A stretch of DNA of 64,000 bases. Source: Delphinapterus leucas. Its lineage: Eukaryota > Chordata > Mammalia > Artiodactyla > Monodontidae. Below, piece by piece: positions 1-12,513 of this stretch; position 1 is the first letter of the stretch, and each line of letters opens with the position of its first letter. The stretch is taken from the NCBI RefSeq assembly GCF_002288925.2, contig NW_022098000.1, forward strand, positions 20,518,118 to 20,582,117, in the 5' to 3' direction. The notes under the pieces were generated by a model. It was not told the DNA's origin. It saw nothing but the letters and a program-made list of their open reading frames with translations, and did no database searches. The position numbers and the translations under genes are program-made.

Positions 1-125
1 GTGCAGGCTCAGCGGCCATGGCTCACGGGCTCCACGGCATGTGGGATCTTCCCGGACCGGGGCACGAACCCGTGTCCCCTGCATCGGCAGGCGGACTCTA
101 AACCACTGCACCACCAGGGAAGCCC
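1..125 (-). mobile_element. CHR-type SINE, tRNA-head part, cut by window edge
   Basis: A tRNA-derived short interspersed element of the cetacean CHR group. It has no protein and depends on L1 enzymes for movement. Read on the minus strand it starts with the tRNA-like head GGGCTTCCCTGGTGGTGCAG at 125 and runs into the CpG-rich body. The rest, including the A-tail, lies left of the window. It matches the copies at 24240-24455 and 28301-28520 closely by eye, differing by scattered single bases and a short gap in the middle. Conserved CpGs suggest a fairly young insertion. Confidence 0.88.
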
Positions 126-2735
126 TGGAAACATTTTTAATAACTATATAATAACCTTTAGGAAAGAGTACAATAGTTAATTTATCTCATCTATTTATTT
201 TTGTCACACTTTTATTCCTTTTACCTATAATGATGAGCTAAATCTCTTTAAATCCAAACCTTTGTTTTCAACTCTGATTCTACCCTGAGAATAGATTTTC
301 TCCAAGTTGAACGTAAAGTTCTGAGACTCTTGACACATATATACAAATTGTTTTCCAAAATACTTCTATTTACACTGTTTCCAGCAATATTGAATACCTC
401 TGTCATGGCCACCTCAAAATTTTGGAGAGCATTGTTTGTTAAAAACATTTTTCACAGCATAGCTCATTATAAATTTCATCTTTCCATTTACTATTAATGT
501 AGAATATTTTCAAATTATGAGCTTTTCCAGTCAGGAAAAGAAATCTGAGTTAGCCTAAATTGGTTTATTTAAAATTAGCTTTATTTTTGTCAGTTATACC
601 TCAGTAAAGCTGGAAAAATAAATAGATAGGTAGATAGGTATGTAAAAATTAGCTACTCCCACCCCCCGTCTGGTATTGGACTTTTTTTTTCTTTATTCCA
701 GGAAAGTCAGAGTTTTCCTAAAATATATCTATCTTCTTGAACATGATCAGTGATTTCACTGTGCAGTTTCTAACTCTGGGGAGGTTGATTATTATTCAAG
801 GATATTTAAAAGCAGTCTGTGGTCTCCTTTTGCTGGATGTCTTAGAGTACTCTCACTGTCCTTCCTGCCTCTGTCCCATCTAATTCTGGATGCACATCTT
901 AGGATAGTAGATGTGACTGTTCATGACCTTTCACTCCTGGCCACTGCAGGCTAGGCATCATAGTCTCTCAAAGAGGGATCACAACAAAGGTCCTGATGGA
1001 GTTGAAAACAGAGGTTGCTGAGCACCTGAATCAGTGGGATCAAATCCAGGCTAAGTTATTGATGATACAACCCTATTCTCTGTTGTAAGAGAATTTGGGG
1101 GATGGGGGCAAAAGTGGAGGGGAGCGACTGTGGACTTGTTAACATTTTACCATATCTTACCTGTTCAGCTGAGTCACTTTGTTTTATAGGTTTGGGTGTG
1201 AGTTGGTGACTAAGATTTCTCAATTCATCCTACCCATGCTGTAGTTGGGGTTAATTCTTACATAAAACTGGTACGATGAAAAATTTGTGACTTCACCTAT
1301 TCTTCTGTTTTCATGGGTGGATGAAAATGAATCAGGTACATATTTCTAATCACCATTACACCCTGGGCCTATTTTAAGAAAATAACTTTTATATTAAAAA
1401 AAAACTTTGGAGAATAACATCTCAATGGCAATCATATTTCTCAATCCAAAGTGTTGTTCCTCACAAGCAATAAATGAAACGGCCATTCTTCATAGTATAG
1501 ATAGCCTACTTCACTATTTGCTTTTTTTTTTTTTTTAATTAAAAAGAACAAAGCAGAAATGATGGTTTGTTGATGTTTAATGGATTGGTAAAAAATAATT
1601 TTTGAGTTGCAATTTTGCTTTCAATTTCTAACACATTAACACCTAATTTCACTTTCATGTCCCAGGAACAATTACTACTGGGCAGGTTACTTAAGGTAGA
1701 AAGTTACTTAAGGAGTCAGTTATAGTGATGCAATTTGAAATCCTTTAACCCACCTCCACCTCCCTTGTGTATTTTCTCTCCTAGCCTGTAAGGCCACAGG
1801 GAAGGAAGATGCAAGGATTAGTTTTCATTCATGTTCCAAAATGTTCAGAGCTCCTCAAAGATAGTTACTTACATTGTAGAATTCCATGGGGGCACCCCAA
1901 ACAATGAAAAGTCCGCCTATCTATCTATCTGTCTATTTCTCTGTCATCTACCAGTTTATTAATCTATCATCTCTATCTATTCTACTTATTTGTATTTCTA
2001 ACCTGTTTTCCCATGTCTGCATTATTTTCAGTCTACGTTAGAGATAGTGTTTGAAATGTAAATAACCCTAGGAAAAGATACAGGTCGTCAAAGTTTTGCT
2101 AAGGAAATGATGTCTCTCGGATCCTTTGGGGGAGACAGGTTTTCACGGGTGGACTCAGATCCCAGATGAGAGACAGGTAAGTGGAAGAGAAAAGGACCAA
2201 CTCACTCTGGTCTTTGTCAGTCTTCACCCACCTACCCCCAACCACAGCTGAGTTAGAATATGTAAATGCCAAAAGAAAAAAATATGGCAAGTACGACCTC
2301 AGCTAAAATGAAGCTTACGAAGTGTTTGCCTTTCCTAACATCTGCATCAGCTCTACATACAAAGGGCAGCACCTTTGTGTTATTGAATAAGCAGTTCTAA
2401 TGCACCTTTTCCTCTCAGCTTTTCAAAGTTCAGATTGGGCTAGAGTCAAGGTGACCCTTGTTTGGGATCCACAATCATTCTTCTGGCTCAAAGAAAGGGC
2501 ATTAGAAAAAAAGGCAGGAAAAGGTGTGTTCTTAGAACCAAGTGACTAGTTGGATGAGTCAAACTAATTCTTTTAAACTTGCTTAGCTTCAGGTGCCAGC
2601 ACTTAAAAATAATGTTGAGGTAATAAAACAGGAAGGTGTTTGAGTATCTTGGGCGATATAGATTCATGGTGTTATTATAGTGAAAATTATACCCATTTTC
2701 CAGGGCATTTATTCTTCATTTTCAGCCCTCTAATG
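126..2735. other. Intergenic, no gene seen
   Basis: AT-rich single-copy-looking sequence. I see no ORF with recognisable domains and no splice-flanked exon. It contains short homopolymers (an A run near 1397, a T run near 1522-1536) and the degenerate tetranucleotide repeat listed separately. The small ORFs here are at chance length. Confidence 0.6.
1917..1980. repeat. Degenerate CTAT tetranucleotide microsatellite
   Basis: A core of about five CTAT/CTGT units at 1917-1938 is followed by interrupted CTAT units to about 1980. The interruptions indicate an old, decaying microsatellite. Confidence 0.75.
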
Positions 2736-2912
2736 CAGTGGTCCTCAACCACTATTGGAATCAGAATCACCCGGGGGAGCTTTTAAGGCATGTCAATCCT
2801 GTATCCCACGCCCAGGGCCACCTAAATCCCCCAGGGCCACTTAAAGCCCCCTCCCAGGGGCCAGGGCAGAAATGCTCAGGTGATTCTGCGGTGAAGCCAG
2901 GGTTGAGGATGA
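2736..2912 (+). mobile_element. MER5A-like non-autonomous hAT-Charlie relic
   Basis: The left end CAGTGGTCCTCAACC is followed by GGAATCAGAATCACC and a middle rich in GGCC/CCAGG. The right side has CAGGTGATTCTG followed by GGGTTGAGGA. This order is that of the short MER5A DNA transposon, a non-autonomous hAT family spread in early placental mammals. The middle is rearranged, with a repeated CCCAGGGCCAC motif, so subfamily and exact ends are uncertain. Confidence 0.6.
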
Positions 2913-5900
2913 CAGTTTTAATGGCACAAAATGCCAGTGGTTTTGTAGCTCTGATTAAATTGGGGTGGGGATGGTCAAGAAGGGAGTGGTTTTCCCGAGG
3001 CATGACTCCCAGCTAGCTCTTAGCATAAAGGACATCTTTGAACTGAAATCAAGTAAAGTTAGTGTGAGTCCCATGTCATTTCTCTGGCCATTGTAAGTGA
3101 CATTTCTGTGCCTGGTGTTTCAGTCCCAAACATGTCACTGTTTTCATGTCATCACTCCATTCCATGCTGCAGAGATCACTCCTGTCAGCTCCCATTCATC
3201 TGGAAGGGTCAGGCCTACTCACAACCTGAGGCTCTCCCCATGCTTCTGGCAAGCTCTGTCACACAGCGGCTGTCACCAGGCCCAGCACACATTGGCTTCA
3301 GTCTGCTGCTACTTCAAACCATGGTCAGTTGATAGGATTTCAGCTCTTCAACCAAACTGTCCGACACTAGAACTGGAAATCAGTGGCGAAGTAAATCACT
3401 CAGGGGTAAGAGACGGTTGGACTTTTGGCCAAGTCACCCAGAGGTGATTTATAAGTCTTTCTTGGCTTTGCCAAATCCCCTCCAAGGCATCAAGCATATA
3501 AACACAGGGCTGATGGAGAACCTTTCAGGTAGTCTTGCAGAAATGTTCAGAAAATCACTTGGTGGTTTACTTTCCCAGGTAGGTAGTAAAACTGGAACTT
3601 GGGAAAGAGTCCAAGGGTTGGAACAGGAGCCATGCCTGGAGGCAGGTACACTGGCATCGCTTTCCAAGTCTTATTTCCCTACACTGGGGATGGGAGGAGT
3701 GGAGGGTATATAAGAAGGTAAGCAGTGACTGTGCACTGTTTTTCTACTTAATCATCTGTATTTTCACGATGCCTATGGGAGGTGATATAAAGTGGAAACT
3801 AGGACGTTAGTATGTATACTTACAAATGATAAGGGTACCATTTAATATCTTAACTGGAAATGACCTCATCTTGCATGGAAGTACCTGGGGAAGATTGGGA
3901 CTCACTTTAAGAAAGATGCCAAGTGCTGCCTCTCACCACGTGCCCCCCAAATCACCCATCTTACAGCTTAGAGAAAGGTAGCCGCAGACAACTCACTCAA
4001 CATCACTCTCAACTGAGTCACTCAAAGGTAAGATAATTCTTGACCCCAAATCCTAGAGGTTAACAATATTCAGTTATCAACGAAGCAAGAACTGATAGTT
4101 CCCAAGGTTTACAGAATGTAGAAAATCACAATGGGAGTGACAGGAACACTTTATAGCATCCAAGATTTTCAAGAATAAAAATTTTCTGTTGACTCTTGGT
4201 TTAATACTGTCAGAACTGCTGATCCAATAGGCAAATCCCATGAAGTCCGCAGAATCTCCAGGGACATAGTAATACATGTGTACTCCCTGAGAGATTATCT
4301 TCAGTTCATGTGGATCAACCATTCATCTGCCTAATTCTTGGCAAATCGATTAGGAAAGTAAAAGCTACAAAGGTAATATATTAACAAAGCAAAATGTACT
4401 TGGAATAGAAAGTTGGAAATTTTATTATATATTTCCTTACTAATTTCCGTATGGGAAATCTTCTCTAAAATGACCATGAAAGTCAATGAGAATATGTGAT
4501 CATATATATAACGTACTTTCTTAACTCATTTTTCAGGAAAAACACACCTTGAATGTCATGATCTCGATAAGCATATAGTTACCATGTCAAAGAGGTGAGC
4601 CTAGTAAAAGCCTGGATTCAAAGAGCATAGCAAGTAGTGAGGTGCTAGCAAGTGCTAAGGAAGTAGTGAGGTTTTCGAAGAATGGATCAATGTCTTATTG
4701 CTTAGCTTAATGATCACATACATTAAAATTCCCATTTTCCTAATGCTTGCTCCTTTCTCAACTAAGCAACCACTTTCAATGGCATTGTAGAGTCTGTACG
4801 TTCCAATGATTGTGCACAAAAAAAATGATGACCCATTGTGACAAATACACCAATTCCATGTCCTTCTTTTGGGGAATATGTTAAATTGAAATTTTAAATA
4901 TCTGTAATAACAGAAAGCTGGAAATATAAAAGCTGGTTATTTAAACTTTATGAACACCAAGGCTCCAACACCCTCGGAGTATACACACCTAGCACAACAG
5001 GGTTTCTTGGCACAGAGAGAGTTGACTCCTCCTGGCAGTTCTTCATGTTCTCTGGGCAGACAAAGACTCCTTACCTGCCACACAGAGAGACACTTTAAAA
5101 AGTTCCTAACCAAGGGCCAAGGAGCTCCAACAGCAAATACTTGAGTATTGTCTACCACTGGAGTTTAAATGTATGTACATGGCAGCCCATCTTAAGGGGA
5201 TCGGAGGGGGGCGGGGTGCTTGATGGAATCCAGACTGAAGTGGTGTAATAGAAAATTATTAGAAATAGCTTCACTCTTTTGCCGCAGGTGTCTGCAAGGT
5301 GGGTTAGACTCAGAAGCAGAGCCAGAAAGTGGCGACAGTCAAGGGATTCAGGATATACAGTAAGGGTCTGTTTCTGACCCTCCTTTACCCAGCCCCTTCC
5401 CTAGGAAGGATATACCCTACTAAGACTGGGTAGTGGAACAGACTGAAAGAACTGATTACTAGGGACCCTGGCACTTCTGCTGTGGGTACCTCTTCTGAAA
5501 GAGCTGTGCACTGGAAGAGGGTATTTTTTCCCTTTTGCCCAAAGAAAAGGTGAGAACTAGAGACCTGAAGGCACCCAAAAGGTGGTAAGGAGCTCCTTCT
5601 AGTTCTAGGAGAAAGAGCAAGTGAGGGAAAGGAACAATGCTGACAAGCAAGTGAAGCAGCAGCAGAGTTCTAGTTTGGGCCCATCCCACTGGGGAAGCAG
5701 AAAAAGTGGGCATCTAAGCCTCAGAAGTCCATAGCAAGATGGCTTCAGGGAAGGCTTGCAACAGAGCTGCAGGGGGCACTGATGCTGTATGAGGCACCTC
5801 TCCTTCCCCTACCCCTCCTTTCCCCTTCATTTCCTAGAGATTGAAGACAGGAGATGCTGGGGGAAGCTGCTAATATTCTGTTACTGGGTTGATGGAAATG

Positions 5901-6159
5901 TTGAACAGCACACCTGTGGACAGACCATGAAAGTGACCTTCCCTTGGAATTTAGGGGGACCTAGAGAACACTTGTCTTAAACTGTTGGCAAAGAGAACTT
6001 CTACAGACCTAGCAAAAACACCTGCCATGTTTGATTAACAGCTTATTTTCCAGTGTCCCTAAATTATACATAAAAATTTCTTGAGTAAATAATATACAAG
6101 AGTGATGTCCCCAAATGAGACTCCCTAGACTGAGAACTACAGGTACCATGCTTTTCGGG
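2913..6159. other. Intergenic, no gene seen
   Basis: Mixed-composition unique sequence. The longest ORF is 116 codons near 3100-3450, with no recognisable domain, no start context of note and no splice signals in a plausible arrangement. I can name no transposon here. The 3740-3800 stretch is weakly MIR-like and is not annotated separately. Confidence 0.55.
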
Positions 6160-6164
6160 TCACT

Positions 6165-6255
6165 GTCTCTTCAGTCACCAGCCTGACGCCACGCACACAA
6201 GGATGCTCAATAAAGGTTTGTGGAAGGAATGAATAAATGAGTAGAATGGATGAAT
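6165..6255 (+). mobile_element. L2/MIR 3' tail relic
   Basis: The segment around 6205-6255 contains GCTCAATAAAGGTTTGTGGAA followed by GAATGAATAAATGAG-like units. This is the typical 3' tail shared by ancient L2 LINEs and MIR SINEs. It is non-coding and old. Confidence 0.55.
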
Positions 6256-6925
6256 GAATGGGTAGCCCACCAACTTATATGTAGAGTTAAGATCCCTAAA
6301 GTTACAGATGAAAATATACAATGTTTAGCACACAACTTTATGATATTATTCAGCATATGCATCACAGATCAAGGAATGCATTTGATTAATTTCAAAATTA
6401 CACACGTGTTTATGAATGGCATTCCCAATAGCCACAGAGAATGTGTCCTGAATGCTTTATTAAGGAGCAGTTCCTTGTCACCAGCCAGTGCTAACACATG
6501 TAAGTGTATACAGGCTGTCTACATTACCTGGAATTGTCAGTGGCTTGTTGGGAGCCTGTAAAGGATGGAAAACCAGAAATCCTTCAATCGCCTTCCTTCA
6601 ACATTCCAAATCAAGTACACGATGTTTTAAAAATTGTTTCTACCCTTTGGGCATATATTGGCTTAGAAATAAAAGCCTCTCCTTCCAGTTTTGTTTTACA
6701 TTCTCAACAGTGAGAGTTACTCACAACGTAGGCTCCCAACGGAGAGGAACTTGTGTGCACAGCACACATCAGTGGTTAAAAGATGACTTTGTCGTAAGGG
6801 GTGTGGGGTGAGGGATGCAGCGGGCTTGCAGTTGTTGGCTGCATTCTTTTCCAGATGTTCATCTCCCTATGTGTGCCAGGTCAGATATTCATTAGAGAAA
6901 TTTAGAGAGAGGTCAGATGGCTGAG

Positions 6926-7215
6926 AGTCCAATATGGTAACCATGACCACATGTGACTACTGAGCACATGAAACGTGGCTGATCTGAACAGAGATGTGCA
7001 GTAGGCTTAAAACACACACTGGATTTTTGAAGACTTAGTTTGAAAGGAAAGATACGTGTAAAATATTGATTATATGCTAAAATGATAATATTTCAGGTTA
7101 AACCAAATATTAAAATAAACCACTTTTTTTTTTAACATCTTTGGATGTGGCTTCAAGAAAATTTAATTACATATGTAACTCAAATTTTTGACTCACTGTA
7201 TCTACACTGTGCTGA
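6926..7215. mobile_element. hAT-Charlie (MER1-group) relic
   Basis: The left side reads GTCCAATATGGTAACC, then ACATGTGACTACTGAGCAC, ACGTGGCTGATCTGAAC and GAAGACTTAGT, then an AT-rich middle. The right side has GTGGCTTC...AAATTTAATTACATATG. The two ends are roughly inverted. This is the layout of a common mammalian non-autonomous hAT-Charlie element whose exact subfamily I do not name. No transposase sequence remains. Confidence 0.6.
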
Positions 7216-7426
7216 TTTAGAGGGACCACCAGATCAGGAGATACGCATTTTAGTTATGTATATGTACTTATTTAATTTCTTATTGAACTTATATGATGTG
7301 ACAGGAATTGGGCATGAGGTGGATTTAATGGTGAGCAAAGCAAGTATGTGGATCGCATGTGGCCTCTGGTGCCTCCAGGTCTACTTTCTCTCTTTCTCTC
7401 TCCTGCTACTGCAGAAAGTTCATTCC

Positions 7427-7437
7427 TTGCCATCTTT
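7427..7437. repeat. Target-site duplication, 3' side of L1
   Basis: TTGCCATCTTT here matches 14841-14851 at the other end of the L1. The last T overlaps the poly-T tract, so ten bases are independent evidence. The 11-bp length fits L1 endonuclease insertion. On the element strand the duplication begins with AAAGA, compatible with the TT/AAAA cleavage preference. Confidence 0.8.
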
Positions 7438-7863
7438 TTTTTTTTTTTTTAACATCTTTATTGGGGTATAATTGCTTTACAATGGTGTGTTAGTTTCTGC
7501 TTTATAACAAACTGAATCAGTTATACATATACATATGTTCCCATATGTCTTCCCTCTTGCGTCTCCCTCCCTCCCACACTCCCTATCCCACCCCTCCAGG
7601 CTGTCACAAAGCACCGAGCCAATATCCCTGTGCCATGCGGCTGCTTCCCACTAGCTATCTACCTTACGTTTGTTAGTGTATATATGTCCATGACTCTCTC
7701 GCGCCCTGTCATAGCTCACCCTTCCCCCTCCCCATATCCTCAAGTCCGTTCTCCAGTAGGTCTTCCTGACATTTTTTTTCATAAATTCCATATATATGTG
7801 TTAGCATACGGTATTTGTCTTTTTCTTTCTGACTTACTTCACTCTGTATGACAGACCCTAGGT
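7438..7863 (-). other. L1 3' UTR and poly-A tail
   Basis: The T run at 7438-7450 is the A-tail. The polyadenylation signal AATAAA (minus strand) is at 7457-7462, just inside the end. The region shows the usual L1 3' UTR features, including the pyrimidine-rich stretch around 7545-7600 and ACAATGGTGTGTTAG near 7481. Related 3' ends of different ages occur at 25391-25823, 30001-30826 and 61092-63085. Confidence 0.85.
7457..7462 (-). promoter_or_regulatory. L1 polyadenylation signal AATAAA
   Basis: AATAAA on the minus strand lies about seven bases before the A-tail. This is the normal place for the weak L1 signal at the very end of the element. Confidence 0.75.
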
Positions 7864-10800
7864 CTATCTCCACCTCATTACAAATAGCTCAATTTCGTTT
7901 CTTTTTATGGCTGAGTAATACTCCATTGTATATATGTGCCACATCTTCTTTATCCATTCATCCAATGATGGGCACTTAGGTTGTTTCCATCTCTGGGCTA
8001 TTGTAAATAGAGCTGCAATGAACATTTTGGTACATGACTCTTTTTGAATTTTGGTTTTCTCAGGGTATATGCCCAGTAGTGGGATTGCTGGGTCATATGG
8101 TAGTTCTATTTGTAGTTTTTTAAGGAACCTCCATACTGTTCTCCATAGTGGCTGAACCAATTCACATTCCCACCAGTAGTGCAAGAGTGTTCCCTTTTCT
8201 CCACACCCTCTCCAGCATTTATTGTTTCTAGAATTTTTGATGATGGCCATTCTGACTGGTGTGAGATGATATCTCATTGTAGTTTTGATTTGCATTTCTC
8301 TAATGGTTAATGATGTTGAGCATTCTTTCATGTGTTTGTTGGCAGTCTGTATATCTTCTTTGGAGAAATGTCTATTTAGGTCTTCTGCCCATTTTTGGAT
8401 TGGGTTGTTTGTTTTATTGTTATTGAGCTGCATGAGCTGCTTATAAATTTTGGAGATTAATCCTTTGTCAGTTGCTTCATTTGCCAATATTTTCTCCCAT
8501 TCTGAGGGTTGTCTTTTGGTCTTGTTTATGGTTTCCTTTGCTGTGCAAATGCTTTGAAGTTTCATTAGGTCCCATTTTTTTCTTTTTATTTCCATTTCCC
8601 TAAGAGGTGGGTCAAAAAGGATCTTGCTGTGATTTATGTCATAGAGTGTTCTGCCTATGTTTTCCTCTAAGAGTTTGATAGTTTCTGGCCTTACATTTAG
8701 GTCTTTAATCCATTTTGAGCTTATTTTTGTGTATGGTGTTAGGGAGTGATCTAATCTCATACTTTTACATGTACCTGTCCAGTTTTCCCAGCACCACTTA
8801 TTGAAGAGGCTGTCCTTTCTCCACTGTACATTCCTGCCACCTTTATCAAAGATAAGGTGTCCATATGTGCGTGGGTTTATCTCTAGGCTTTCTATCCTGT
8901 TCCATTGATCTATCTTTCTGTTTTTGTGCCAGTACCATACTGTCTTGATTACTGTAGCTTTGTAGTATAGTCTGAAGTCAGGGAGCCTGATTCCTCCAGC
9001 TCCATTTTTCGTTCTCAAGATTGCTTTGGCTATTCGGGGTCTTTTGTGTTTCCTTATAAACTGTGAAATTTTTTGTTCTAGTTCTGTGAAAAATGCCAGT
9101 GGTAGTTTGATAGGGATTGCACTGAATCTATAGATTCCTTTGGGTAGTAGAGTCATTTTCACAATGTTGATTCTTCCCATCCAAGAACATGGTATATCTC
9201 TCCATCTATTTGTATCATCTTTAATTTCTTTCATCAGTGTCTTATAATTTTCTGCATACAGGTCTTTTGTCTCCTTAGGTAGGTTTATTCCTAGATATTT
9301 TATTCTTTTTGTTGCAATGGTAAATGGGAGTGTTTTCTTGATTTCACTTTCAGATTTTTCATCATTAGTGTGTAGGAATGCCAGAGATTTCTGTGCATTA
9401 ATTTTGTATCCTGCTACTTTACCAAATTCATTGATTAGCTCTAGTAGTTTTCTGGTAGCATCTTTAGGATTCTCTATGTGTAGTATCATGTCATCTGCAA
9501 ACAGTGACAGCTTTACTTCTTCTTTTCCGATTTGGATTCCTTTTATTTCCTTTTCTTCTCTGATTGCCGTGGCTAAAACTTCCAAAACTATGTTGAATAA
9601 GAGTGGTGAGAGTGGGCAACCTTGTCTTGTTCCTGATCTTAGTGGAAATGCTTTCAGTTTTTCACCATTGAGGATGATGTTTGCTGTGGGCTTGTCATAT
9701 ATGGCCTTTATTATGTTGAGGAAAGTTCCCTCTATGCCTACTTTCTGCAGGGTTTTTATCATAAATTGGTGTTGAATTTTGTCAAAAGCTTTCTCTGCAT
9801 CTATTGAGATGATCATAAGGTTTTTCTCCTTCAATTTGTTAATATGGTTTATCACATTGATAGATTTGCATATATTGAAGAATCCTTGCATTACTGGAAT
9901 AAACCCCACTTGATCATGGTGTATGATCCTTTTAATGTGCTGTTGGATTCTGTTTGCTAGTATTTTGTTGAGGATTTTTGCATCTAGGTTCATCAGTGAT
10001 ATTAGCCTGTAGTTTTCTTTCTTTGTGACATCCTTGTCTGGTTTTGGTATCAAGGTGATGGCGGCCTCGTAGAAGGAATTGGGGAGTGTTCCTCCCTCTG
10101 CTATATTTTGGAAGAGTTTGAGAAGGATAGGTGTTAGCTCTTCTGTAAATGTTTGATAGAATTCGCCTGTGAAGCCACCTGGTCCTGGGCTTTTTTTTGT
10201 TGGAAGATTTTTAATCACAGTTTCAATTTCAGTGCTTGTGATTGGTCTGTTCATATTTTCTGTTTCTTCCTGATTCAGTCTTGGCAGGTTGTGCATTTCT
10301 AAGAATTTGTCCATTTCTTCCAGATTGTCCATTTTATTGGCATAGAGTTGCTTGTAGTAATCTCTCATGATCTTTTGTATTTCTGCAGTGTCAGTTGTTA
10401 CTTCTTCTTTTTCATTTCTAATTCTATTGATTTGAGTCTTCTCCCTTTTTTTCTTGATGAGTCTGGCTAGTGGTTTATCTATTTTGTTTATCTTCTCAAA
10501 GAACCAGCTTTTAGTTTTATTGATCTTTGCTATTGTTTCCTTCATTTCTTTTTCATTTATTTCTGATCTGAGTTTTATGATTTATTTCCTTCTGCTAACT
10601 TTGGGGTTTTTTTGTTCTTCTTTCTCTAATTGCTTGAGGTGCAAGGTTAGGTTGTTTATTCGAGATGTTTCCTGCTTCTTAAGGTGGGCTTGTATTGCTA
10701 TAAACTTCCCCCTTAGAACTGCTTTTGCTGCATCCCATAGGTTTTGGGTCGTTGTGTCTCCATTGTCATTTGTTTCTAGGTATTTTTTAGTTTCCTCTTT

Positions 10801-11560
10801 GATATTTTCAGTGATCACCTCATTATTAAGTAGTGTATTGTTTAGTCTCCATGTGTTTGTATTTTTTACAGATCTTTTCCTGTAATTGATATCTAGTCTC
10901 ATGGCGTTGTGGTCAGAAAAGATACTTGATACAATTTCAATTTTCTTAAATTTACCAAGGCTTGATTTGTGACCCAAGATATGATCTATCCTGGAGAATG
11001 TTCCATGAGCACTTGAGAAAAATGTGTATTCTGTTGATTTTGGATGGAGTGTCCTATATATATCAATTAAGTCCATCTTGTTTAATGTATCATTTAAAGC
11101 TTGTGTTTCCTTATTTATTTTCATTTTGGATGATCTGTCCATGGGTGAAAGTGGGGTGTTAAAGTCCCCAACTATGAATGTGTTACTGTCGATCTCCCCT
11201 TTTATGGCTGTTAGTATTTGCCTTATGTATTGAGGTGCTCCTATGTTGGGTGCATAAATATTTACAATTGTTCTATCTTCTTCTTGGATCGATCCCTTGA
11301 TCATTATGTAGTGTCCTCCTTTGTCTCTTTTAATAGTCCTTATTTTAAAGTCTATTTTGTCTGATATGAGAATTGCTACTCCAGCTTTCTTTTGGTTTCC
11401 ATTTGCATGGAATATCTTTTTCCATCCTCTTACTTTCAGTCTGTATGTGTCTCTAGGTCTGAATTGGGTCTCTTGTAGACAGCAATCTGTGTCTTTTGGT
11501 GGCAGCATTTAGTCCATTTACATTTAAGGTAATTATCAATATGTATGTTCCTATTCCCAT
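7864..11560 (-). pseudogene. L1 ORF2 (endonuclease-reverse transcriptase), disabled
   Basis: ORF2p nicks target DNA and copies L1 RNA in place. The natural start is ATG at 11560-11558, followed by the TLNVNGLNA block. A deletion/frameshift near 11480-11490 removes the link to the CCLQET block. The endonuclease residues are visible: E of QET, D and N of GDFN, D-H of RIDH and SDH, with spacing equal to human ORF2p offset by 30. A TAA at 10584-10582 replaces a codon between endonuclease and RT without a frame change. The RT has SIDAEKAFD, the [13 protein letters not shown] block and FADD (near 9490-9500). The zinc-binding C-x3-C-x7-H-x4-C lies near 8165-8220. The last part is lost to a frameshift near 7864-7872. 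An 893-codon open stretch (10545-7864) remains. Known: the family protein is about 1,275 aa. Inferred: no functional protein. Confidence 0.95.
10582..10584 (-). other. Premature TAA stop inside ORF2
   Basis: The frame upstream (from 11508) and downstream (to 7864) is the same, so this stop is a simple substitution. L1 relatives have an acidic codon at this point after the VSRRK motif. It splits ORF2 between the endonuclease and RT domains. Confidence 0.85.
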
Positions 11561-11618
11561 TTTCTAAATTGTTTTGGGTTCGTTATTATAGGTCTTTCCC
11601 TTCTCTTGTGTTTCTTGT

Positions 11619-12513
11619 CTAGAGAAGTTCCTTTAGCATTTGTTGTAAAGCTGGTTTGGTGGTGCTGAACTCTCTCAGGTTTTGCTTGTCTGGAAAGGTT
11701 TTAATTTCTCCATCAAATCTGAATGAGATCCTTGCTGGGTAGAGTAGTCTTGGTTGCAGGTTTTTCTTCTTCATCACTTTCAGTATGTCCTGCCACTCCC
11801 TTCTGGCTTGTAGGGTTTCTGCTGAGAGATCAGCTGTTAACCTTATGGGGATTCCCTTGTGTGTTATTTGTTGTTTTTCCCTTGCTGCTTTTAATATGTT
11901 TTCTTTGTATTTAATTTTTGACAGTTTGATTAATATGTGTCTTGGCGTATTTCTCCTTGGATTTATCCTGTATGGGACTCTCTGTGCTTCCTGGACTTGA
12001 TTAACTATTTCCTTTCCCATATTAGGGAAGTTTTCAAGTATAATCTCTTCAAATATCTTCTCAGTCCCATTCTTTTTCTCTTCTTCTTCTGGACCCCCTA
12101 TAATTCGAATGTTGGTGCGTTTAATGTTGTCCCAGAGGTCTCTGAGACTGTCCTCAGTTCTTTTCATTCTTTTTTCTTTATTCTGCTCTGCAGTAGTTAT
12201 TTCCACTATTTTATCTTCCAGGTCACTTATCTGTTCTTCTGCCTCAGTTATTCTGCTATTGATCCCATCTAGAGCACTTTTAATTTCATTTATTATGTTG
12301 TTCATCGTTGCTTGTTTCATCTTTATTTCTTCTAGGTCCTTGGTTAACTGTTTCTTGCATTTTGTCCATTCTATTTCCAAGATTTCGGATCATCCTTACT
12401 ATCATTATTCTGAATTCTTTTTCAGGTAGACTGCCTATTTCCTCTTCATTTGTTAGGTCTGGTGCATTTTTATCTTGCTCCTTTATCTGCTGTGTGTTTT
12501 TCTGTCTTCTCAT
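11619..12513 (-). pseudogene. L1 ORF1 (RNA-binding coiled-coil protein), frameshifted
   Basis: ORF1p is the trimeric nucleic-acid chaperone that coats L1 RNA. The amino part starts at 12513 with MRRQKNTQQIKEQDK and includes LPEKEFRIMIVRMI. The frame then changes by one base near 12341. The rest, read to 11619, has the coiled-coil stretch (EIKSALDGINSRITEAEEQISDLEDK split over heptads), an RRM-like block with NIRIIGGPEEEE, and a C-terminal domain with ADLSAETLQARREWQDI. The total of about 298 codons is near family size. The ORF1-ORF2 gap is short, as usual in mammalian L1. The single frameshift is enough to disable it. Confidence 0.93.

Noticed and set aside
3097..3447. 116-codon ORF on the plus strand, overlapping a second frame
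   Set aside because: Chance length in moderately GC-rich sequence. Two overlapping frames are equally open and neither has a motif.
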